Assembly (NCBI GenBank): GCA_015178975.1
Contig: WHVD01000048.1
Span: 124,001-188,000, forward strand
From: Hysterangium stoloniferum
Lineage: Eukaryota; Basidiomycota; Agaricomycetes; Hysterangiales; Hysterangiaceae
DNA: 64,000 nucleotides
Direction: 5' to 3'
Made by a program: the position numbers and the translations under genes. Shown here in pieces: positions 22,501 to 33,069 of this stretch (the stretch's first letter is position 1; every line of letters begins with the position of its first letter). A model generated the notes under the pieces. That model saw nothing but the letters and a program-made list of their open reading frames with translations. It was not told the DNA's origin and ran no database searches.

Positions 22501-22712
22501 TGTTAACCTTTCGGCAAAAATATGACCAGACCTATAGAGGACAAGTGCAATACTGTCTAAGTGATATTGTTGGTTATAAATGCATGGGGGGGTCACATGC
22601 ATAACTATGGGGATTATATGTATACTAATAGCAAGAGTGGTAATGAATGTGAGCATTAGTGCCCCTGATCACTATATGACTCTGGCTGCTCAATTTACCC
22701 AAAAATCTAACA
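22501..22712 (-). mobile_element. miniature LTR-like element (gamma), related to the tRNA-bearing ones
   Basis: A 212-bp insertion. In its own sense it runs TGTTAGATTTTTGGG...GAAAGGTTAACA. Flanks are CTGAG at 22496-22500 and 22713-22717, exact. The uninterrupted host sequence is visible at 56480-56530. Near its 3' end GGTCTGGTCATATTTTT resembles the GTCTGGCCATTCATTTTC tail of the element at 38724. The tRNA-like arm is degraded: a box-A-like stretch remains but I see no box B. Confidence 0.65.
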
Positions 22713-23499
22713 CTGAGGATGAGGTAGGTGGGTAAACTAATTAGCTAGACTTTATCTTTATAAGCATGTGAAGATGTCAGTGAACAAATTTTTGAAAAGA
22801 CTGCAAATCAACTGAAACAAAGGCATGTGAGACACCTTCTCAATGTTTTGGGTAACAGCTCCAGCTTGGGTTGCTTGCACAAGCTGTATTACATATGCAA
22901 AAAAATAAGCAAGCTTGTTGTCCACTGCATGCACCATCTGGTGAGCATTGTTGTCTCAGTCAGCTTTCATCGCTTTCTGACAAATAATACTCACCAGTAT
23001 TATATTCCATTTGATCAACTAAAACCAGAGACACACATAAATGAACACAAGTGACCATCAACAAGCTCACCTTGTCAACATTTCTTCCTTATCTTTTCAT
23101 AAGTGGATTGCAGGAAATGGTGTTACTAATGAAAACATCACTGAGGAACTCCAAGATCTTTCAGCACTTGACAAGACTTCTAAATCAATTGGATGCACAC
23201 TTCAATAGTTATGGAAGGATCCTGCTTAGTCACCATGAAGGCTTCTACAGCTTTGACCTCACAACAATTGATGATAGAATAACACAGAAGTCACCAAGAG
23301 TGACCAAACTCAGACTCAAGCTCAAACTTGAATGACCAGTGATTGTCAACACACAGATAATACTATGGCAGGTACATACATGTAGGTACATCTACAGTAA
23401 GTCCAGACCACACACAACCCGTGGCTCCTTCCCATCATGGTTCACATCATTCAGTCTAATGCTCTCATCACAGTAATCACCCTTGGGGTGGCTGCCTCA

Positions 23500-24357
23500 C
23501 ATGGTAGTTGGGCCCCCAATTCCCATCACAGTCACAGTGGTGGCAGACCTCTGAGTTCTCAGCATACTGTACATACACTAGCTCTCATATGATTTTCCAC
23601 CATTACATCGACAGTAATTCTTTAGCATGCAGCTCTACCCATGGTTCCTTGTTGACACCTGAACCTACTATTAGAGCAGCACTAAAAGGACTCACCACCT
23701 TCCTCAAAAACAATAAAGGGAAGTCCACTTGGTGTGACAAGCTGAGGAACAACATTTTCCATGGAACAGATGCTTCAAAGTTCTGGCTCTTCCCTCATAC
23801 AATACAGCGTCAACTTTAATGACCAGCCTGAAAAATTTTTCAGCCAAGAAAGCAAGGTTATATCTTTGTCCTATCTTTGGGGTACCACCATGAATTGGTT
23901 CAAACCTGTGTTAAACAACCTTGATGATGATTATGAACCTCATTAACTAACAATTATTCATCTTTCATCATCAAACTTGGGATAAATGTGAGCTCATGAT
24001 GCTGCTGGCAATAGGGAAGCAGCATTGACAAATATCATGAAGGATACATAGTGGATCATCCAATATATCATCCACTTCAATGCTTTGGCCACACTTGTTT
24101 ATTGGGGAAATGCAGCTTTGCATTATCATTTCTATTCTGCACTTCCTTCACATCTTAAGGATAATATTTGTCACAGTGACAGAAAGCCAAGCACCCTTAT
24201 AGATATGCACATCAAGGCTCAAGAGTGTCATACTCATTACTGGGAATGGCATGCCAAAGTTACTTGTGAAAGCAACTCAGAATGTCCAGCTAATAACACC
24301 AAGATAATGAACAGGTTTCCTCATGATCTGACAATAACAATGGCAAGAATGCATTGA
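23500..24357 (+). pseudogene. Ty3 gag relic
   Basis: Fragments in frame order resemble Gag capsid: ALKGLTTFLKNN, KFFSQESKVISLSYLWGTTMNWFKP and a DARYWE-like HTHYWEWHAKVT end. HYHFYSALPSHLKDNIC (24085-24357) corresponds to the HHFYMGLPSRLKDQIC part of element I gag. Several stops separate them; no zinc knuckle or pol follows. No LTR was found attached. Confidence 0.6.
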
Positions 24358-24702
24358 AGAAGCCCAAATTAAGCACTGAGCTGCCAGTTGCTGATATTTA
24401 GTTGGAAAAGAATAGCAAAATAAATAGCTCCCTTAATTTGGATGATACAAATACAAGGAAAATGTCATAAATTCAGGGGACATCAGGAGCATAATGAACA
24501 GGTAATTTTCAAATATTGTAAGTACATTTAACTACAATTTGTAGTGATTTCTATAGAAAGATCAATGAAAAAACAAGAAAAAAAAACTTATTAATATATG
24601 ATGACCTCCAGGTGTTCTACATCAGTCCATCAGCTCAGGTGATGATGTGCCAGCCAAGTTGGCCCTGACTGTCAGAGTATCTGGGTGTTGAGGGCCTAAA
24701 AT

Positions 24703-27700
24703 CTATTCCATGGCCTCCGACATCAGCACCTTCAGTTGTTCTACATCAGTCCATCTGCCCAGCTGATTATATATACTAGCCAAGGTGAGCATAGCTGTGA
24801 AAGTCTCTGGGTGTTCAGTGCCTAGGGTCTGCTCCATGGCCTCTAGCACCTGCAGCTGCAGTGGTTCTGCATCAGTCCATCTGCCCAGTGCATAATATGT
24901 GCCAGCCAAGTTGGCCCTGGCTGTGAAAGTATCTGGGTGTTTAGTGCCTAGGATCCGCTCCATAGCCTCCAGCACTTGCACCTCCAGTTGTTCTGCATCA
25001 GTCAATTTCCCCAGCTTATGATATGTGCTGGCTAAGTTTCCCCTGGCTTTCAAAGTGTCTGCATGTTCAGTGCCTAGGATCTGCTCCCTGGCATCCAGCA
25101 CCTGCACTTGCAGTTGTTCTGCATCAGTCCATCTGTCCAGCTGACAATATGTGCTAGCCAAGTTGGCTCTTGCTGTCAGAGTGTGTGGGTGTTCCATGCC
25201 TCGGATCTGCTCACTGGCCTCCAGCACCTGCATCTCCAGTTGTTCTGCATCAGTCCATCTGCCCAGGTGATGATATGTGACAGCCAAGTTGGCCCTGACT
25301 CTCAGAGTGTCTGGATGTTCAGTGCCCAGGATCTGCTCACTGGCCACCAGCACCTGCACCTCCAGTTGTTCTGCATCAGTCCATCTGCCCAGTTGCCCAT
25401 ATGTGGCAGCCAAGTTGGCCCTGGCTGTGAGAGTATCTGGGTGTTCAGTGCCTAGAATCTGCTCCCTGGCCTCCAGCACCTGCACCTCCAGTTGCTCTGC
25501 ATCAGTCCATCTGCCCATCTGACGATATGTGCCAGCCAAGTTGGCCCTGGCTGTCAGAGTGTGTGGGTGTTCCATGCCTTGGATCTTCTCACTAGCCTCC
25601 AGCACCTGCAGCTGCAGTTGTTCTGCATCAGCCCATCTGCCCAGGTGATTATATATGACTGCTAAGTTGGCTCTGACTATGAGAGTGCCTGAATGTTCAT
25701 TGCCTAGAATCTGTTCACTAGCCTCTAGCACCTGTACACTCAGTTGTTCTGCATCAGTCCATTTTCCCAACCGACGATACGTCATAGCCAAGTTACCCCT
25801 GGCCACCAAAGTGTCTGGATGTTCAGTGCCTAGGATCTGCTCCCTGTTTTCCACCACCTGTATCTCTAGCAATTTTGCATTCAAGCATTTGCCAGCCTGG
25901 GTGTACACTTTGGCTGATCTTTCACACACATCATCATAATATCCCTCCTCCATTCCATTGGGCACACCCTGAATTGCAATAACATGAGGCAGAAGTTCTT
26001 TTTGGAATAAAATGTCATCCATTGTTTCAGATTGATTAACACTGCCTACTATCAATGCTCTGGCTGCATAATAGTGAGGTATATCATCTTCCCCCAGTGC
26101 CTTATCTCTAATCCACATATGTATCATTGGGTGCATTGTCCATGAATTAGCAGAGTCTCTAGTAGAGTCTTTAGTGAGAAGCGAATGATCACAGAGGACT
26201 TGCATAGCTAATCTGAATGTTCGAGTTTCCCACTGTCCATCACTATTGCATCTGAGTAGTTGATCTGGAAGATCTGATGAAGTGGTTTGCAATCTCCCAT
26301 CATATGTATTTGCTGGTGAGAATTCTGCAGCTTGTTTAAAAATGCTTTCCATAATGTTTTCATGATGAAAGAACCCCAGAACTTTCAAAACAAATAATGC
26401 ATCTTGTGCACTTTTTATAAATATAGCCCACTTTTGAATTAGATCATAAGATAGCCTTAAAGTACTATGAACAGTGTGATCATATCCCAATGCCCCTTTC
26501 ATTGATGAATGGTCTGCATCAAAAATTTCTGTGTGATATTTTTCATGCATCATTAGATACTCTGTAACCCACAGAATCCAGTTGAAATGGCTGCTCCAGC
26601 AATATCTATTGCAAGAGGCAAGAAGCCAAGTTGAGCAACAATCTTCTCTAATAATTCCTGTGGGGTAGGATTTAATTTCTTGTCAAATTTAGCTGCAGTT
26701 TGAAAGAGGGCAAGTGCTTGATCATTCTCCATTGAGAGAACATTCAATGAGTCTGTGACATGGCTAGCCAATCCAGGATTATGGCTAGTGATTAAGACAT
26801 GAATCTGGCAGGTCTGTTGCAAATAGTCTTTAACAGCTCCATCCATTCCATTAGCATTGTCAAGGATGAGAAGACACTTCTTTTGAGTGGCTGTCAGCCA
26901 CCTCAAAACACCCTCTGGAGACTTTTCAATGCCCTTGGATTTGGCCTCAAAATCATCAGCAATACTTGAAAATCCATTTGTTAATGTTTCTGCATTTGTG
27001 CTATCTATCCAGAATATCCTCCAAAAGTGACTTGATACTCCACTGTAAGTATTGGTAGGAATGAACAAAGTATTACCAGCTTACCAGTCATTGCTAATCA
27101 ACTCTTCAATGAATTTCAAACAAATCTGAGTTTTCCCAACTCCTCCCATACCATACAAAAGGAAATGATTCCACAATGAGGAGTTCTCAGGAGTAAAAAA
27201 ATTTCTGAGTTTTGTGAGATATTTCTCCTGTCCCACAAATCTTGGACTAGACCGGTGCTTGGACATGTATATAGGTCCTTGGAGGTTGTGCTCTGTTTAA
27301 TAATATTAGCCTGTGTAAGTCTATTGATGGTAACACACCATTTTGCTGATTAAATTTAATCCACCAGGCATGAATTTTAGCTGGAGCTTTCTTAATCATA
27401 TCTTGTACAGTACACAGTACATGCTTGTAGTCCTCATCATTGACAGACTGAAATTTGGACATCCCATTGTGATCCTTATGCATGCCTATTGCTTCTATGT
27501 TCACAGCCCCGGGCAAGATAGCAGATGCTTTGGGAACAATCTGCATGTACACTATAATTCAGGATATTTGCAAGACAAATTAGAAACCTCAAACTCACAA
27601 TTGCAGGACTATGGGCAGGGAAACTAGTTGGCAAAGTTTCATAGAAAAATTTTATGTGAAAATGGGCGGTGATGGGATTAAAATGGGAGATTTGTTCCTG

Positions 27701-28509
27701 TAATGGCTCAGAGTGAGCGGTTAAATACTTCAACAAGATATTGTTTGGATGGCTGCACAGCGAAAGAAGTTTTGGCACCATGTCTATGCCTTGGTGGGGT
27801 GTACCAAGGAAGACAATGCCATATGTTGACAAATGGATCCATTTATGTGGCAGGAGATGCCCTTCATGGGCAACATTTGCTTCTATTAAGGCCTGTTCTC
27901 AAGCATGAATGAAACATACAAGGCGGACTTTTTTTCATTACGAGGTAACGTACACTCTTAAGGATAATGCCGCCTAGGCTATGCGCAATGAAGATTATTG
28001 GGCGTTCCTACGGAAAATAGGAAACAATCATCAGCACCGAAGACAAAGAACAGTCATTATCAGTCAGTGAACCTTTTCTCCTGTTTTCCTAGACATGGAA
28101 AGTTTTGCAAGGAAGGTCTTTGCATGACCATGTACAGTCTCTTCAGACAACGAATCAGTTGTGTAGGCATTGTAACCATACAACAAAATCCGCGCTGTAG
28201 GTATGGTGTGTGGGAGAAAGTCCCGGAGCCAAAGCTTCCCATTATCGGCTGTCCAAGAGTCTTCGCGATGCCCATCGAACCCATGAATAGCGACAATACT
28301 ATAAATGCGAAAAATGTTAGGAATCGGACACTGATATGTTTGAGCTAGATCGCGCACTCGACAGTAGGGGTCGTCTCTGGTACAAGCTCTGTAAATCCAA
28401 AACCGGGATCATTGTATGTATCCCCCGGTTGGTTCACGACATGGGGAGAGTTATCACTTGATAGTTTGCGATTGGCAAGATGACGGGGCAGCTTTGAAAA
28501 AAACGGCAT
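24703..28509 (-). pseudogene. NLR gene 1: SesB-like esterase, NB-ARC, TPR (broken)
   Basis: Fungal STAND immune-type receptor gene. Model exons: 28358-28509, 28073-28298, 27599-28007, 27339-27540, 27085-27292, 24703-27042, with introns of 42-65 bp placed by comparison with the copy at 50143-55177. The N-terminal alpha/beta-hydrolase shows VAIHGFDGHREDSW, the nucleophile AHSLGG and YGIVFLGTPHQG. The NB-ARC shows the P-loop GMGGVGKT (27129-27152), CLLILDNAN and LGFLPLAIDIAG. Nine and a half kinesin-light-chain-type 42-residue TPR units follow. Lesions: a 1-base shift and TGA (27899-27901) in the esterase exon, a 1-base loss near 26560 after the NB-ARC, and TAG ending the tenth TPR unit at 24703; homology continues to about 24637. 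The first start in exon 1 is inferred from MPFFSKLP, shared by both copies. Confidence 0.88.
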
Positions 28510-29640
28510 GCTGAGATGGTATGTGGGGAGTAAGTGTGCTAAGGACGCGTGGCAGACGCGTGGCACGTTGGTCACCCGTGACTCGCTTCTCTGTACCCGA
28601 GGGTGCACAGCCAGTTAACCCTGGCGTTGAAGTATTGGTTTTACGTTGTTTAGGCCCAAGGCTGACCCCGATACCGCATGCACACACACATGCGCGGTGT
28701 CTTCGTTCCTCCGTTCGAACTGGTCAATACACAGACATGTAGACCACATGTCAATAGAATAATTCCCAGGAGTGTGGGTGCGTGCAGAGTAAGTGTAACA
28801 AGTTCGCTGCGGCTCCAAAGCCATTCATTGAAAGAGGTTATCAGGCTCTGATCATTTTTCCAATTGTAAAGTTGATATTCAATTGTAATGCAGGGGGAAA
28901 GGTGAAGAAGATGGTGTGTCATCGCGTCCTAGTGGCTTACAATCGCCTAAAAGCACGAAAAGTAACTCATTTGCCATTTCAACCTCTTCTTCAGCGTCCA
29001 CATTGTCCAGGTTGAAGAAGTGTGGATTTTATTGTCTGTTTCTAGGCACTTCCTCCTCAAGAGCCCCCTAGCGTCCGAATAAATCAACATTTGACAGGTC
29101 AGAATTCAATAATGCACTGGAAGACCTGACGATGGAGAGATATCCTCCGCGTTGAGATGTAGCATTCGCAGGATATGCATATGGGTGCTTCGGTGGGATA
29201 ATCGATGTATATCCAGATAGTTCCAGGAAGCAAGCCAGGACATACCAAGGATCCAGGTAGTTATATGGACATGTTTTCTTTGTCACGGAAAGACAGGTGA
29301 GGAATTGGCTCGAGAAGGTTTATGAGGTCAGTAGGTTTGTCACTAATATCAAAGTTTGGACGAGGGCGCCTTTCTTTAATTCCAACTAAAATGAAAGGAA
29401 CTTACTACCCAATTCTGGAAACATCTTTGACACAGACTTAGTTATGCCCTCTATACCTTTCACACTAGTACATGTCTTCTTCATTGCCACTAGAGACTAT
29501 GATTGTATCCCCGATGCTCTCCCGCCATTGACTCCTTATTTATATTGCAACCAGCCCTCCATTTGACAGTTGTGAATACCTCCCATCTCCCTATCCTTCA
29601 TTTTACTAGCGTCTTCATCGTAGCTCTGCATGCCTTCGTG
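28510..29640. other. NLR upstream region with an unidentified coding-like relic
   Basis: 28610-28800 is similar to 55265-55465. On the minus strand 29068-29395 reads as two coding-like pieces: PRPNFDISDKPTDLINLL then HLSFRDKEN, and YLDPWYVLACFLELSGY then SNVDLFGR. Part of it (29264-29395) reappears in the opposite orientation at about 55600-55730. I do not recognise the protein. Confidence 0.4.
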
Positions 29641-30205
29641 TTGGACTGAATAGTGGGGCGATGGAGAGATTCGCACCGGGTTACCGGGTTATGAACTTGG
29701 TACTGAAATATGCCTAGGACAAGACTTTTACGAAAGTAGTGCCAGGGTAGGCTGCTCCCCCCTTCATTCCTCTGAGGTGGATATATTCATGAACCATTGT
29801 ACATCCAGAAAGTTCTGGGCTCCTCGGTGTCAAGCTCAGGGGGTTTTCCTAGAAGAGGAAGACACTGGCGATACCCCTCTAACACAAAGAAAAACAAAAC
29901 TGCCGCTGCAGAGACCATCTTTCTCCTAGACGTTGTTGCCCAACATACACAACCTCAATGTCCATCCACTCGAACCCACACACCAGCCCATATTCAACCA
30001 CCCACCCATCCTCATTCTTGTCCGCCAGGCACGACACCCTCGTCCTCTCCTCGGGTTAGCACGCTTCCCACTGAGCCACAAACATCACCGATGTCAATGC
30101 ACGAGCATCCATCTCCAACAGGGTACTGCCCGTGGGGATCCCTGGCCCAAGCAGCCGCTACCATTCGTGTTGGACGCCTGGAACGATCGTTGTACCAGAT
30201 ATAAC
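29640..30205 (+). pseudogene. fragment of a WD40 (Rtc1/WDR24-like) pseudogene
   Basis: A diverged copy of the middle of the pseudogene at 30500-32840. It has the same GGGCGATGGAGAGATT, GTTATGAACTTGGTACTGAA and CTCTCCTCGGGTTAGCACG landmarks and encodes the same Pro/Ser/His-rich stretch. It carries frameshifts and large gaps. Confidence 0.5.
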
Positions 30206-32840
30206 TCACAAATATGTTTATTTATGAGTACGGTTCATTTGACGTCGGACAAGATCGTGATTCCAATTTATTTTCTAGTTTCCATATGTGTGCAGCCTGT
30301 ACACGATGAGATCGCAGGGAGTATTGAGATTCATTCCACTTTTAAACTTGGTCGGGGCTTTCTATCTAGTATTGTGGCCGTACAAGAAAGACATCATTAT
30401 CACCGACCCTTAGCAGCAAAAACCGAGGCTGTAGCTTACATAAACTGTATTACATATGCAAAAAAACTCTTGTGCGCATGCCATCAGCGTTGTTGTCTCT
30501 TTTACCCGTTGATGACAAATGGTCTCACTACAAGCGAGCGGTCAACAAGCTCGCGTTGTCGTCGTTTCCTCTTACCTTTTCATAAGTGGATCGCAGGATG
30601 AACATCTACGTATATGGGTGAGCCCAGCAGCAAGGACGCAAGTCCTAACCACATCACAGGATCTTCCCACACCTCCAGCATCTACTATCCGTATAACTAA
30701 ACGACCCATGTTATTTCACTTACCGTTTTAATGAAACATGGTCTTTGGATGTCGCATTTTCTTCCACAGATACTCTACAGGCTTCACATACGTCCGGAGC
30801 ATTCGCCCAGTACGATCTGCAACTCAATCAATGCGACCGTGATTCAAAGCCCTCATCCCCGTTGTTATACAAACCTCTTGATGTTGCGCATCGTGCCGCA
30901 ATGACTTGGACGCCCAAGAATGACGTTGCGTTTGTGGGGGACAGTAGGAGGAGGCAAAGTGCCTTTGGACGACTTGTGAGTATCTTATGATGTATCGCTA
31001 TCCTTCGTGTCCCTAACGTCTTTATCTTAGCCCCTCGCCCTTCGCTCTAACGAAAGCGACTTGAGATCCTATTTACATTCCTAAGGAACAGACTAGTGGA
31101 ACGATGCCTTTATCAGATTTTGGCTTTGATACCGGGACGATGGAGAGACTTGCACGGGGTTACGTGCTTGGTACTGAATCGAATATGCATACATAGACTT
31201 TTGCGAAATCAACGCAAAGGTATGCCGCTTTCTCCTCATTCTCGCGCTCTTGATTTTGAACCATTATGCATCCAGAGAGCGGCCGAGGAAGGCTCAAGTA
31301 GCGCAGCAAGAGTCTGGGAAGTTATGGCTGGACTCCTATATGTCAAACCGAAGACAGTCATCCTCTCTAAGACTGAGCAAAGAGGACACTACCGTTGTGG
31401 GGACCCTCCCTCTCCTAGACAATGACGCCACGCACGGTCATCTGCAATCTAGCCTCCACTCGAGCCCGCATGCCAGCCCTCGTTTTGCCCGTATCCACCT
31501 ATCCGCCCATCTCGACCCTTCATCGCCACGCCTGACCCCCTCACCCTCTCCTCGTGCTAACCCAATCGTTCTTCCATTTGAGCCACAAATATTGCCGGTG
31601 TCCGTGTATGACGCGTCTACCTCTAGCGCGGGTATATGCCCGTTTCTGCCATACACTGGCGGCGGCGCGCTGGATGACTCGGACAGCGAGAGTAGAAGTG
31701 ATAGCAACGACGATGATCACGTCAATGGTGGGGAGAGTGTAGGAAAGGCCATCCCAGTAGATGACCGACGCGGACGTATCAAAATTGGAGAAACGCGTAG
31801 AATATCATCGTTATTCATGGAGTCCTCACTTCCTAAACGCCTCACATCCTCCTTCACCACCGACACCCACTCTTCAACATCCTTGACAAACCCGCACGCA
31901 TCATCGAGCTTCTCACCCTCGCACCACCTCATACGGCCGGCGCATCCCTACCGCAACCAGCCGCTCCCGTTCGCACTTCAGCCTGGCGATGCGCAAGGGC
32001 CAACCAAGCCCCAGTCCGCTCTCGAAAGCATCGTGCAACTTCGCGAAGGATCACCCGACAGCCGTCTCGCGAGCGACGAGCGTAGCAATCGGGAACACGA
32101 TGACGACGAAGACGAACATGGAGATAGTAATACGCATTCGGGCTCTGACACAAAGTCAGGTTCTGGATGAGGTTCAGAGTTGGGTGGGCGTTCGCCTCCC
32201 GCATCACGGACATCCGTTTTCTGACGGCCTTGGGCTCGCTCCGTGGGCTGTGGTTGGTCGAGGACGCATTATGACATATGCCCAATACCAACGTAGACGT
32301 ACCGGAGAAAAGGGTCGTGCTTATCCGACGACCTCTTGGGAACGCACCCCCGATGAAATCAAAGTGTGCCGAAAGCTCGAAGAAATCTCCGTGGAAATCG
32401 GGGTTATATCACTGCTGTGGCTATTGCATATGTTATACGTGTGGGTTAAATAAAGTCACGAACAGTTCGTTCGACTAAATTTTACTCCATTAGAAGGCTC
32501 CATATGTATTCCCAATAATTAGTGGAAGGAAAAATTGAGCATTTGCAAGCGAATATTGAAGCGTTGGATCTCACTTTAACCCCCTAGCTCACATCCAAGC
32601 TTTGGAGGATGTGCTTCCCTTTGATGTCGGATTTCCTCACACAATGGTTGTATGTGCCTCTCCTTGTTCATCTATCATGATTTATTATTGTTTTTAACTC
32701 GGTTTTATAAAGGGGGACGGAACTGTGGATACGTATCTAGTGGCAGCAGCTGGTCACATGGACAGATGGCAACAAGTGCCAGCAATTCCGACACCTCACT
32801 GATTTACAAGTCCCTTCTTGCATAGGTGGTGCTTTGCGAG
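30206..32840 (+). pseudogene. WD40 Rtc1/WDR24-like pseudogene, copy 1
   Basis: Exons remain readable in pieces: FISGSQDEHLRIWV (a WD40 blade, about 30590), LQASHTSGAFAQYDLQL, MTWTPKNDVAFVGD, SGTMPLSDFGFDTGTMERLARGY, then ARVWEVMAGLLYV. A long Ser/Pro/Asp-rich region follows (31250-32170), with a final piece ALEDVLPFDVGFPHTMV near 32600 and GDGTVDTYLVAAAGHMDRWQQ. Interrupting GT...AG introns are still present, so the copy arose by DNA duplication, not retroposition. The blade and the LARGY...VWEVMAGLL segment suggest the SEACAT subunit Rtc1/WDR24; I am moderately sure. The 30206-30500 leader matches 56000-56660. Confidence 0.5.
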
Positions 32841-33069
32841 ACAATGTTCTTTATGTAATCCCGCCATTCGATCATTAGGAATAAATCCAATTTTCTCAGA
32901 ATTGTTGAAGTCCCCGACACAAGTGGGGGGATACTCAGGTTTCTATTAGGCCTTTGTCACTCCTCATGTGCTTTATCCGATTAACCCAAGTTGACATTGG
33001 GACTATATGTCAGCCTAAACAAGTCCTATCATTCATTATTTATAAAATAAGATTTAAAGCGGAATGATT

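Larger units (their letters stand above)
21445..23340 (+). repeat. decayed copy of the block flanking the NLR genes
   Basis: This parallels 55890-56900 and 30180-30600 after removing two insertions (21614-22109, 22501-22712). Landmarks are the CATGCAGTTTATTCACTTCTGG start, CTTTACTACTACTGTCATCAA, GTATTACATATGCAAAAAA and CTTATCTTTTCATAAGTGGAT. The last landmark is the start of a WD40 segment in the other copies; here it reads FISGLQ and then diverges. CpG sites are mostly lost, so this is an old copy. Confidence 0.7.

Noticed and set aside
29797-30204. 135-residue Pro/Ser/His-rich frame as a gene
   Set aside because: Aligns with the low-complexity middle of the WD40 pseudogene copies and has no consistent frame among them.
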